Shown in pieces: positions 55,479 through 63,331 of a DNA stretch of 64,000 nt. The translations under genes were made by a program, and so were the position numbers. Below the pieces are notes generated by a model. That model made no database searches. It saw only the letters and a list, made by a program, of their open reading frames with translations, and was not told the origin of the DNA. This DNA is from Natronohydrobacter sp. Lineage in GTDB: Bacteria > Pseudomonadota > Alphaproteobacteria > Rhodobacterales > Rhodobacteraceae. The DNA lies in the NCBI GenBank assembly GCA_030603695.1, contig JAUVXF010000006.1, positions 62,001-126,000 on the forward strand, in the 5' to 3' direction. Positions within the stretch are counted from its first letter, which is position 1; each line of letters starts with the position of its first letter.

Positions 55479-55844
55479 ATGGAAGCCCTTACCGCAATTG
55501 TGATCGGTGTTCTGACAGCGGCGGCTGTGTATCTGATGCTGGCGCGCAATTTCATGCGCTTCCTGTTCGGGTTGATCCTGCTGTCCAACGCCGCAAACCT
55601 GACAATCTTCGCCTCTGGCCGGATGACAAAGGGCGCACCTGCGCTGGTGCCTTATGGGGCTGATACGCCTGTTGGGGTGGTGGCCAATGCCCTGCCGCAA
55701 GCGCTGGTGCTGACGGCCATTGTGATCGGCTTTGGCCTTTTGGCCTTTGCGCTGGCCTTGGCCTTTGAAGTTTACCGCCGTCTGCACTCGGTCGATACCG
55801 ATGAGATGCGCTATGCAGAACCCAAGGAGGATGCCACAAAATGA
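55479..55844 (+). CDS. mrpC: Mrp antiporter subunit C
   Basis: A 121-residue three-helix NuoK homologue. The motifs are LARNFMRFLFGLILLSNAANL, and PQALVLTAIVIGFGLLAFALAL with the QALxLTAIVI sequence typical of NuoK/MrpC. Start is one base past the mrpB stop; stop overlaps mrpD (ATGA). Confidence 0.94.
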   Translation: MEALTAIVIGVLTAAAVYLMLARNFMRFLFGLILLSNAANLTIFASGRMTKGAPALVPYGADTPVGVVANALPQALVLTAIVIGFGLLAFALALAFEVYRRLHSVDTDEMRYAEPKEDATK

Positions 55845-57340
55845 GTTGGGTTCTAGTATTGCCCATCGCCGTGCCTTTCGCCACGGCGGTGGTGGCCTAT
55901 CTTGCGCGCAATTATGCGGCCGGGCGCTGGATTTCGCTGGCCGGGTCGGGACTGTCGCTGGTTGTTTCGGCAGTGCTGATGGTGGCGGTTCTCAATGAGG
56001 GCGTGATCGCGGCGCAGATGTCCAACTGGCGCGCGCCCTTCGGGATTACGCTGGTGGCCGATTACCTGAGCGCGGTGATGGTGGTGATTACCGCCATAAC
56101 CGGGCTGGCAACCGCCATTTATGCCTTGGGCGAAATCCCCGAAGAAACAGAGCGCCTTGGCTTTTACGCCCTGTTTCAGGTGCTGATTGCAGGTGTGACA
56201 GGGGCGTTTCTGACGGGCGATTTGTTCAACCTTTATGTCTGGTTCGAGGTGATGCTGATCGCCTCTTTCTCGCTGCTGGTTATCGGGGGCGGCAAAGACA
56301 GGCTGGATGCGGGCATTAAATATGTGGCGCTCAATCTGGTCTCGACGCTGATTTTCCTGTCGGGCATTGGCCTGCTATACGGGGTGACAGGCACGCTGAA
56401 CATGGCCGATCTGCGGCAAGCCGTGGCGCAGGCCGAAAATCAGGGCCTGATTACCGTGATCGCCATGATGTTCATGGTGGGCTTTGGCGTAAAGGCTGCG
56501 GTCTTTCCGCTGTTTTTCTGGCTGCCTGCCAGCTATCACACCCCCTATTTCGCCATTTCCGCCGTGTTTGCGGGGCTGCTGACAAAGGTGGGCGTCTATG
56601 CGCTGATGCGCATGTTCACGCTGGTCTTTGTGGGCGATGTGGGCTTTACCCATGAAATCCTGCTCTGGGTTTCGGTGCTGACCATGTTTACAGGCGTGAT
56701 CGGGGCTGCGGCGCAATCGGATTTCCGCAAAATCCTGTCGTTCCACATTATCAGCCAGATTGGCTATATGACGCTGGGTTTGGCGCTGTTCACACCCCTG
56801 GCGCTGGTGGGGGGGGTGTTCTATCTGGTGCACCACATCATCGTAAAGGCCAATCTGTTCTTTGTGGCCGGGCTGGCGCAGCAATATGCGGGCAGCACCG
56901 ATCTGAACCGCATTGGCGGGCTGTATAAATCTGCACCGCTGCTGGCGGCGCTGTTTATCATCCCCGCATTTTCGCTGGCAGGGTTCCCGCCGCTATCGGG
57001 CTTTTGGGCGAAATACCTGATCGTGAAGGCCGCGCTGGAAATTGATGCCTGGTTCATTGCCTTTGTCTCGCTTCTCGTGGGGTTGCTGACCATCTTCTCC
57101 ATGACAAAAATCTGGGGCATGGCATTCTGGAAACCACACCCGGACGGGATAGACCCAACGCCAGACCGCGCGCCCGCGCGCGTGACGCGCGCCATGATCG
57201 TGCCAATCGCGGGGCTGGCGGCGATGACCATCGTTATCGGCTTCTACCCCGAACCTTTCGTGCAATTCGCCACCACTGCGGCCGCGCAATTGCTTGATCC
57301 CACCGATTATGTCACCACGGTTCTGGGGGTGCAGCCATGA
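55841..57340 (+). CDS. mrpD: Mrp antiporter subunit D
   Basis: A 499-residue NuoN/NuoM homologue with ~14 helices that forms the second proton path. Proton_antipo motifs: YVWFEVMLIASFSLLVI, FPLFFWLPASYHTPYFAISA, KILSFHIISQIGYMTLG, and LAGFPPLSGFWAKYLIV. Starts and ends in ATGA overlaps with mrpC and mrpE. Confidence 0.95.
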   Translation: MSWVLVLPIAVPFATAVVAYLARNYAAGRWISLAGSGLSLVVSAVLMVAVLNEGVIAAQMSNWRAPFGITLVADYLSAVMVVITAITGLATAIYALGEIPEETERLGFYALFQVLIAGVTGAFLTGDLFNLYVWFEVMLIASFSLLVIGGGKDRLDAGIKYVALNLVSTLIFLSGIGLLYGVTGTLNMADLRQAVAQAENQGLITVIAMMFMVGFGVKAAVFPLFFWLPASYHTPYFAISAVFAGLLTKVGVYALMRMFTLVFVGDVGFTHEILLWVSVLTMFTGVIGAAAQSDFRKILSFHIISQIGYMTLGLALFTPLALVGGVFYLVHHIIVKANLFFVAGLAQQYAGSTDLNRIGGLYKSAPLLAALFIIPAFSLAGFPPLSGFWAKYLIVKAALEIDAWFIAFVSLLVGLLTIFSMTKIWGMAFWKPHPDGIDPTPDRAPARVTRAMIVPIAGLAAMTIVIGFYPEPFVQFATTAAAQLLDPTDYVTTVLGVQP

Positions 57341-57816
57341 ATGGACTTGTGATAAACCTGCTTCTCGCCTTTTCCTGGGCGGCGATGACAGGGGATTTCA
57401 GCTTCATGTCGCTGGCCACCGGGGCGGTTTTGGGCTTTTTCGCACTCTGGCTGTCGCAGCCGCTAACGGGCATTGACAAGATGTATTTCAAGCGGTTCTG
57501 GCGCTCTGTCTATCTGGCGCTGTTCTTCATCTGGGAATTGTTGCTGTCGTCTGTCAAAGTGGCGTGGGATGTGATCCGCCCCGTGCCGCAAAACAAACCC
57601 GCCCTGATTGAAGTGCCGCTGCGCGTGAAATCGGATTTCGAGATTTTGCTTCTGACCAATCTTATCTCGCTGACCCCCGGCACGCTCAGTGTGGATGTGA
57701 CGCAAGACCGCGAAACCCTGATCGTGCATGCCATGTTCGGGGATGATGCGGAGGAATTGAAGCGCGATATCAAGGATGGGTTTGAACGTCTGATCATGGG
57801 AGTATTCGAAAAATGA
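57337..57816 (+). CDS. mrpE: Mrp antiporter subunit E
   Basis: A 159-residue MnhE protein: two to three N-terminal helices, then a cytoplasmic domain with the conserved FEILLLTNLISLTPGTLSVDV and LIVHAMF blocks. Needed for assembly of the complex. Overlaps both neighbours by ATGA. Confidence 0.94.
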   Translation: MNGLVINLLLAFSWAAMTGDFSFMSLATGAVLGFFALWLSQPLTGIDKMYFKRFWRSVYLALFFIWELLLSSVKVAWDVIRPVPQNKPALIEVPLRVKSDFEILLLTNLISLTPGTLSVDVTQDRETLIVHAMFGDDAEELKRDIKDGFERLIMGVFEK

Positions 57817-58139
57817 CCGGGGCCGCTTTTCTTGCCTTCGCGGCACAATTGTCGCTTTTTCTGATCCTGATCGGGCTGGCGGTGGCCTTTGTGCGGCTGG
57901 CCAAGGGGCCATCCCTGGCCGACCGTGTTGTGGCGCTGGATATGATGACAGTGACCATCATCTCGTTTTGCGGGGTATATGCCGTGTTCATGGATGAACC
58001 CTCGTTCCTGGATGTGGCCATCGTGCTGGCGCTGGTGGGCTTTTTGGCCACAGTCGCACTGGCGCGCTATGCCGAACGGCGGATGGAACTGGATGAAACC
58101 CAAGCCAAACACGCCATGAAAGAGGAAAATCAGCCATGA
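57813..58139 (+). CDS. mrpF: Mrp antiporter subunit F
   Basis: A 108-residue three-helix protein: LILIGLAVAFVRLAKGPSLADRVVALDMM contains the RxxxGPSxxDRVxAxD family motif (given here around residues 15-45). Second-last gene of the operon with ATGA overlaps on both ends. Confidence 0.94.
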   Translation: MTGAAFLAFAAQLSLFLILIGLAVAFVRLAKGPSLADRVVALDMMTVTIISFCGVYAVFMDEPSFLDVAIVLALVGFLATVALARYAERRMELDETQAKHAMKEENQP

Positions 58140-58432
58140 TGGATGTTGTGATTGGCCTGTTTCTAATTGCGGGCGCCGCGTTTGTGCTGATTGCCGCCAT
58201 CGGGATCGTGCGCTTGCCCGATTTGCTGACACGCATGCACGCCTCTACCAAGGCGGGCACTTTGGGCGCGCTTCTGGTGCTGGTGGGGCTGGCCATTCAT
58301 GTTGGCACGGGCGAGGTGGTGAGCAAAGTTGTGGCAACATCGCTATTCTTGCTGCTGACCGCCCCGATTGCGGCCCATATGATCGGGCGCGCCCATGCCC
58401 GCATGATGCAGAAACTGAAGGACAAAAGCTAA
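58136..58432 (+). CDS. mrpG: Mrp antiporter subunit G
   Basis: A 98-residue three-helix protein with the MnhG hallmark IGIVRLPDLLTRMHASTKAGTLG (spanning residues ~22-44) and a C-terminal AAHMIGRAHARM. Last gene of mrpABCDEFG, followed 28 bp later by a bidirectional terminator. Confidence 0.95.
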   Translation: MMDVVIGLFLIAGAAFVLIAAIGIVRLPDLLTRMHASTKAGTLGALLVLVGLAIHVGTGEVVSKVVATSLFLLLTAPIAAHMIGRAHARMMQKLKDKS

Positions 58433-58460
58433 GGCAGTGCCTTCGCCTTTGCCAAAAACA

Positions 58461-58486
58461 AAAGCCGCCCCATGGGGCGGCTTTTT
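58461..58486. terminator. Bidirectional intrinsic terminator between mrpG and cspA
   Basis: AAAGCCGCCCC-AT-GGGGCGGCTTTTT forms an 11-bp stem with T runs on the plus strand, and the mirror on the minus strand gives TTTTGTTTTT. It ends the mrp operon and the convergent cspA transcript. Confidence 0.92.
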
Positions 58487-58513
58487 CATCAGCGCAGTCA
58501 GGCTATGCCAGAC

Positions 58514-58720
58514 TTATGCCAGAGCGATGTTGCTCGCGGATTCGCGGCCATCGCGGCTTTTTTCCAGATCGAAAGTCACTTTCTGACCATCATCCAGACC
58601 ACGCAGACCAGCGCGCTCTACAGCGGAGATGTGAACAAAAACGTCCTTCGAGCCACCATCGGGCTGGATGAAGCCAAAACCTTTGGTTGCGTTAAACCAT
58701 TTCACTGTGCCTGTGGCCAT
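58514..58720 (-). CDS. cspA: Cold-shock protein, CspA family
   Basis: A 68-residue single cold-shock-domain RNA chaperone. RNP1 is KGFGFIQ and RNP2 is VFVHIS; the opening [13 protein letters not shown] is typical. It melts mRNA secondary structure. Ribosome site ACAGGAGTTCTCACT. Its leader region lies between the start codon and the GAPDH stop codon at 58888. Which temperature or growth signal controls it is unknown; several csp paralogues usually exist. Confidence 0.95.
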   Translation of the reverse strand: MATGTVKWFNATKGFGFIQPDGGSKDVFVHISAVERAGLRGLDDGQKVTFDLEKSRDGRESASNIALA

Positions 58721-58887
58721 AGTGAGAACTCCTGTCTTTAGATGCTACCCACAGAATGCGGCAGCCCGGCTCAGTCAGTGCAAGATCGAGAGGACTGTGG
58801 CCGTAGACGGAGAACAGTGGTCGATAGAGGTAACGTCGCGCCACCTACATGGGGCTTTGCGCGTATATTTGCAAGGAAAATCGCAAA
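58721..58887 (-). promoter_or_regulatory. Promoter and probable structured leader of cspA
   Basis: The 167 bp between cspA and the GAPDH gene hold the cspA promoter and a leader that could be about 130 nt. An AT-rich part (CCTTGCAAATATACG on the minus strand) is the best -10/-35 candidate. Long leaders are usual for csp genes and often thermo-responsive; the fold was not computed. Confidence 0.4.
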
Positions 58888-59868
58888 TCACAGCGCCGAA
58901 AGGCGGGTGGCCATATCCAGCATGCGGCAGGAAAAGCCCCATTCATTGTCATACCAGCCAAAGACGCGCAGCATTCCGGCCTCGGTTTGCTGGGTCTCGC
59001 GCAGGGCCATGACAATGCTTTCAGGCCGCGCGCGCAGATCGGTGGAAACAAGGGGGCGGTCTGTCCAGCCAATCACCCCGCCCGCCTGCTGAAAGGCCGC
59101 ATTCACCGCCGCAACTGTGGCCGGGCGTTCCAGCATAACCGCCAAATCCACGGCAGAAACCGAAGCTGTGGGCACACGCACCGCCGCCCCCAGCAACCGC
59201 CCCTGCATCTGGGGCAACACCCGCTCTACCAGACGCTGTGCGCTGGTGGTTGTGGGCACCATCGACAGCCCCGCCGCACGAGAGCGCGCGGGATCACCGC
59301 GCGGGGCATCCACCGTGGGCTGGCTGCCTGTATAGCAATGCACCGTTGTCATGAACCCGGTTTGAATACCCCAGGTTTCATGCAAGAGCCGCGCCAAAGG
59401 GGCCAGCGCATTGGTGGTGCAAGACGCGTTGGAAACAAGCACATGTTCAGGGCGCAACATGTGGTCATTCGCCCCCAGAACAACGGTAATTTCAGCGGCA
59501 TCGGAGGGGCCGGAAATCAGCACACGCCGCGCGCCCGCGCGCAGGCCCCGGCGCGCCACTTCGGTACGGTCGGCCCGGCCTGTGCATTCCATCACCAGAT
59601 CAATATCGCTTAGATCAAGATCGGACAGATCGGCCAGATGGCTTAGCGCCAGCCGCCGCCCGTCCACTACAAGCGCGCCCTCTTCCAGCCGCACATCGCG
59701 GTGCAAGGGGCCGAACACGCTGTCATATTCCAACAGATAGGCGCAATCTTCGGGGCTGGCGATATCATTGATCGCCACAATCTCTATCCCCGGCCAGCCG
59801 CCTTGCAGCCATGCGCGCAATACCGTGCGCCCGATTCGCCCGAATCCATTGATCGCCACGCGCTGCAT
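58888..59868 (-). CDS. gap: Glyceraldehyde-3-phosphate dehydrogenase, type I
   Basis: Interconverts glyceraldehyde-3-phosphate and 1,3-bisphosphoglycerate. The 326 residues include the Rossmann INGFGRIGR, the catalytic SNASCTTNALAP with its Cys, TVHCYTGSQP, and WYDNEWGFSCRM. The ND pair after the first beta strand (AINDIASPED) suits NAD binding, but cofactor use and whether it serves glycolysis, gluconeogenesis or erythrose-4-phosphate oxidation cannot be settled. Divergent from hemP. Confidence 0.93.
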   Translation of the reverse strand: MQRVAINGFGRIGRTVLRAWLQGGWPGIEIVAINDIASPEDCAYLLEYDSVFGPLHRDVRLEEGALVVDGRRLALSHLADLSDLDLSDIDLVMECTGRADRTEVARRGLRAGARRVLISGPSDAAEITVVLGANDHMLRPEHVLVSNASCTTNALAPLARLLHETWGIQTGFMTTVHCYTGSQPTVDAPRGDPARSRAAGLSMVPTTTSAQRLVERVLPQMQGRLLGAAVRVPTASVSAVDLAVMLERPATVAAVNAAFQQAGGVIGWTDRPLVSTDLRARPESIVMALRETQQTEAGMLRVFGWYDNEWGFSCRMLDMATRLSAL

Positions 59869-60070
59869 TGCCCTGCCCCCCGATACTGGCTTGCGCAGCA
59901 GTGCCTATTTTTGGCGCAGTTGCAAGCAGATGCAGCGCCGCGCCCATGTTCTTAAATTTCCGATCTTTTCTGTCAGTATTATCTTTTCCGAGTGTTTTAC
60001 TTGGTATATAGTGAAACTTAGCCAGCGGCACAGCAAGCACGCATCCCAGACAAAACCAGAGAGACCCGAC

Positions 60071-60238
60071 ATGAACGCCATGACCCACCAAAGCCTGGAA
60101 GGCCGCATTCCCGCAATGCCCCCTGTGCATGATGTCTATTCCCTGACGCGCGGCGGCGCGCTTGCCCAAATCCTGCTGGATGGCAAAACCTATCAGCTGC
60201 GGATCACCCGCGCAGGCAAACTGATTCTCACAAAATAG
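60071..60238 (+). CDS. hemP: Hemin uptake protein HemP
   Basis: A 55-residue protein of the HemP/HmuP family, too short to stand out by length. The conserved C-terminal part LLDGKTYQLRITRAGKLILTK (positions 35-55, DGKxYxLRITRxGKLILTK) is diagnostic. It is a small regulator or accessory factor for heme-uptake genes and is usually iron controlled. Ribosome site CCAGAGAGACCCGAC. The 200-bp upstream region is AT-rich (TATATAGTGAAAC before the leader), but I recognise no specific Fur/Irr box. Divergent from gap. Confidence 0.85.
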   Translation: MNAMTHQSLEGRIPAMPPVHDVYSLTRGGALAQILLDGKTYQLRITRAGKLILTK

Positions 60239-60277
60239 CGGATTGCAGGCAAACCCATATCAGACACCATCACAGCA

Positions 60278-60303
60278 AAAGCAGGTCACATGTGGCCTGC
60301 TTT
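60278..60303 (+). terminator. Terminator of hemP
   Basis: AAAGCAGG-tcacatgtgg-CCTGCTTT forms an 8-bp stem with an additional CACATGTG palindrome in the loop, 40 bp past the stop; only three T follow. Confidence 0.6.
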
Positions 60304-60360
60304 GCGCATTGGGGCCAAGCATAGCCCACCCAATGCGCCCGGTTTTCACAAAATGGGAAA

Positions 60361-60437
60361 TGGCGCGCCCGAAAGGATTCGAACCTCTGACCCCCAGATT
60401 CGTAGTCTGGTGCTCTATCCAGCTGAGCTACGGGCGC
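60361..60437 (-). tRNA. tRNA-Arg (anticodon ACG)
   Basis: Reading the minus strand, the acceptor stem GCGCCCG pairs with CGGGCGC. The D-arm GCTC-AGCTGGATA-GAGC, anticodon arm CCAGA-CTACGAA-TCTGG with ACG, and T-arm with GTTCGAATCC are all present. The discriminator G and CCA end are encoded. 77 nt with CCA. The A34 is expected to be edited to inosine. Confidence 0.97.
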
Positions 60438-60514
60438 GTTGGGGGCGACATACCGCCCCCATCGGGGCTTTGCAAGGGGGGTTGGGCCAGCATTTTACAA
60501 ATCCGGCGAAAAAC

Positions 60515-61912
60515 TCAATTCCCCACTGGCAACCACAGGCGGAACTCTGTGCCATCGGCATCGCTGCGCACCAGTTCCAGCCGCCCGCCATGGCCGCGCA
60601 CCAATTCTGCCGCAATCGCCAGCCCCAGCCCCACACCGCCTTTGCGCACCCCGCCCTGAAAGGCCTCGAACAGATGTGCGCGGGCCTTGGGCGGCAGGCC
60701 CGGCCCGGTATCGCCAATGCGGATGGCAACGCCGTCGCGCCCGTCTTCGGTGGCGGTTTTCGCCAATATCTCAATCACACCGGGTTTGCCTGTTGCCTCT
60801 ATCGCCTGCCGCGCATTGCGCACCAGATTGTTCAGAACCCGGAAAAGCTGTTCGCTATCTGCTTTCAGCACCAGCCCGGCGGGCACATCCTTCAGGATTG
60901 CGACATCTGCGCCTTCGGCCAAAGCCAGCTTCTCGCTTTCGATCACATCTTCCACCAGCGCGGCCAAGGCCACACGCGCCATTTTTGGCGGGGGTTCTTC
61001 GGCCTTGCCAAAGGCAAGGGTCGATTCGCACAGATTGATCGCCCGCGAGAGAGAGCCGACCAGCTTGGGCGCAGCACGCTGCACGCTTGGGTCTTTGCTC
61101 AACTCCATCCTGTCGGCCAGCATGGAGGCCGTTGTCAGCATATTGCGCAAATCATGGCTGATCCGCGCGACAGAGCCGCCAAGCTGCGCCAACCTGTCTT
61201 TCTGGCGCAAAAGCCCTGTCAGTTCGGTTTGCATCTGGTTCAGCGCCTCTTCGGCCTCGCGCAGCTCTCGGATGCGCGATTGCGGGGTCATGATGCGATT
61301 CACATCTTGCGGCGCTTGCGCATAGGCAGACATGGAACGGATCACACGTTGCATAGGCGCCACAACAAAAACCTGAATGGACAAATACAGCAACAGCGCC
61401 GTGATGCCCGAAATCAGCAAGGAGAGCATCAATATCCGCCGCCCATAGTCCCAGATTTCGGCCTGCAAATTGGCGGTATCCAGCGTAATTTCGATCAGCA
61501 GCCCCCCTTGGCGCACAGGATCGCCGATCACGCGGATTATCCGGGCCTCTGGCTGGCGCATTTCGGCCAAGGCATCGCGCATCAGCTGAAAGGCCCCCGC
61601 GCCGCGCAGATCATAGGTTTGGGCGATCTGGCCGGGCAAAGGCGATGACAGGATCAGTTCGCGCACCTCGTCGCGGCGTAGCACCACGTTATAAACGCCC
61701 GCATTTTCCAGAAGCTCTCCCGCCAATTCCCCCGCGATAGACCCGTCAGACGCCAACAGCGCCAGCGAGGCGATTTGCGCGCGCTCCAGCCGCGCCAACA
61801 GATATTCTTCGCGAAACCGCGATACGGAAGGCACAAAAATCAGCACCTCTGCCAACATCACAAAGATGACGACAAGCCAGAGAAACCGCGCTGACAAACT
61901 GTTAGAGATCAT
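60515..61912 (-). CDS. Membrane sensor histidine kinase
   Basis: A 465-residue sensor kinase. A transmembrane helix (FLWLVVIFVMLAEVLIFVPS), a ~140-residue periplasmic sensor, a second helix (LMLSLLISGITALLLYLSI) and a HAMP-like linker precede the H-box RISHDLRNMLTTASMLADRM. The ATPase has NLVRNARQAIEA, IGDTGPGLPP and GGVGLGLAI. No response regulator sits beside it, so its partner is elsewhere. The ATG at 61912 follows GAGGGT closely; a TTG at 61930 is in frame. Signal unknown. Confidence 0.9.
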   Translation of the reverse strand: MISNSLSARFLWLVVIFVMLAEVLIFVPSVSRFREEYLLARLERAQIASLALLASDGSIAGELAGELLENAGVYNVVLRRDEVRELILSSPLPGQIAQTYDLRGAGAFQLMRDALAEMRQPEARIIRVIGDPVRQGGLLIEITLDTANLQAEIWDYGRRILMLSLLISGITALLLYLSIQVFVVAPMQRVIRSMSAYAQAPQDVNRIMTPQSRIRELREAEEALNQMQTELTGLLRQKDRLAQLGGSVARISHDLRNMLTTASMLADRMELSKDPSVQRAAPKLVGSLSRAINLCESTLAFGKAEEPPPKMARVALAALVEDVIESEKLALAEGADVAILKDVPAGLVLKADSEQLFRVLNNLVRNARQAIEATGKPGVIEILAKTATEDGRDGVAIRIGDTGPGLPPKARAHLFEAFQGGVRKGGVGLGLAIAAELVRGHGGRLELVRSDADGTEFRLWLPVGN

Positions 61913-61936
61913 ACCCTCAACCCAAAGCAAAGCGGG

Positions 61937-63331
61937 TTAGGGCAGCCACCTCTGCACCAACCCGACAATGCGCTTCACAGTCAGGTTATCAAAGAGTTGC
62001 GGAGAGAAATAGGCCCCTGCCGCGCGTTTGCCGATTTCCGCCAATGTCGGGTAGGGAATCACTGTTGCGGCAAGGGCAGACAGCTTCAGGCGGTTTGCCA
62101 TGGCCAGCGCATAGGGTGCGATCACCTCGCCCGCCTGTGCGCCAACAATCGTCACCCCCACGGGGCGGCCCTTGACCACCATCAGCTTGCAAAACCCCTC
62201 GTCCCGGCCCTCTGCCAAGGCGCGGTCAATCTGGTCATAGCCCACACGGAATACGCCCAACTGGCCCCCATATTTGCGCCGGGCCTCGGCCTCTGTCAGG
62301 CCGATCTGGGCCAAATCGGGGGTAGTGTAGGTAACATGGGGGATGTGATCTGCACGCGCGCGCGCAGGCAGGCCAAGCACCATGGAGCGGATGACAACCC
62401 CCGCATGATAGCCCGCCAGATGGGTAAACTGCCCCTGCCCTGCCACATCGCCAATCGCATAAACACGCCGGTTTGTGCTGCGCAAACCGGCATCCACCTT
62501 TATCCCGGCGGCAGTATGGGCAATGCCCGCATTCTCCAGCCCCAAGCCATCGGTATTGGGTTTGCGGCCCGTGGCAACCAACAGATGCGTGCCCGCAAAG
62601 ATTGTGCCGCCCTTGACCTGCACTTCTATCGCGCCCGCACGCCCGCCAATGCGTTCAACCTGCGCGCCCTCAACAATCTCCACCCCTTCGCGGCGCAGCG
62701 CGGCCAGCACCACGGCTGCGGCCTCTGGATCATCGCGGGCAAGCGCCTGCGCGCCATCTATCACCGTTACCCGCGCGCCCAAGCGCCTGTGGGCCTGCGC
62801 CATTTCCAGCCCGATGGGGCCTGCCCCCACAATCAGCAAATGGCCGGGGCATTCGGTTTGGGTAAACAGGGTTTCATTGGTCATATACGGCACGGTTTCC
62901 AGCCCCGGAATGGGCGGAACAAGCGCGCGCGAACCTGTGGCGATCACAAAGCGGCGCGCGGTTATCCGGGCCTCTCCCACTGCGACAGTGGTGGGGCTGA
63001 CAAACTGGCCGCGCCCCTGCACCACCTGCACGCCCAGGCCCTCAAACCGCTCTACCGAATCATGCGGTGCGATGCGGGCAATGGTGGCGGCCACATGATC
63101 CATGGCGCGGGTGAAATCCGCGCGGCTGGGTGGCGTGCCGCGCGCCATCACCGCCTTGGCCTGTGCCAGCAGCGCCTTGGACGGCACACAGCCATAATTC
63201 AGGCAATCGCCGCCCATTTTATGCGCCTCTATCAGCACCACGCGCGCACCCATCTGCACCGCACCCGCCGCCACCGACAACCCGCCAGACCCCGCGCCGA
63301 TAATGCAAATATCTGTCTTGATCTGGGTCAT
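61937..63331 (-). CDS. FAD-dependent pyridine nucleotide-disulfide oxidoreductase (Lpd/MerA-like)
   Basis: A 464-residue class I disulfide oxidoreductase. FAD site DICIIGAGSGGLSVA, redox Cys43/Cys48 in GGDCLNYGCVPSKALL, NAD(P) site LLIVGAGPIGLEMAQAHRRL, and GDVAGQGQFTHLAGYHAG for the second FAD contact. The C-terminal His-Glu base of dihydrolipoamide dehydrogenase (HPTxSE) is replaced: IPYPTLAEIGKR, so His becomes Tyr427. It is thus probably not lipoamide dehydrogenase and belongs to the group encoded with TVP38 membrane proteins, as here (ATGA overlap with the upstream gene). Confidence 0.85.
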   Translation of the reverse strand: MTQIKTDICIIGAGSGGLSVAAGAVQMGARVVLIEAHKMGGDCLNYGCVPSKALLAQAKAVMARGTPPSRADFTRAMDHVAATIARIAPHDSVERFEGLGVQVVQGRGQFVSPTTVAVGEARITARRFVIATGSRALVPPIPGLETVPYMTNETLFTQTECPGHLLIVGAGPIGLEMAQAHRRLGARVTVIDGAQALARDDPEAAAVVLAALRREGVEIVEGAQVERIGGRAGAIEVQVKGGTIFAGTHLLVATGRKPNTDGLGLENAGIAHTAAGIKVDAGLRSTNRRVYAIGDVAGQGQFTHLAGYHAGVVIRSMVLGLPARARADHIPHVTYTTPDLAQIGLTEAEARRKYGGQLGVFRVGYDQIDRALAEGRDEGFCKLMVVKGRPVGVTIVGAQAGEVIAPYALAMANRLKLSALAATVIPYPTLAEIGKRAAGAYFSPQLFDNLTVKRIVGLVQRWLP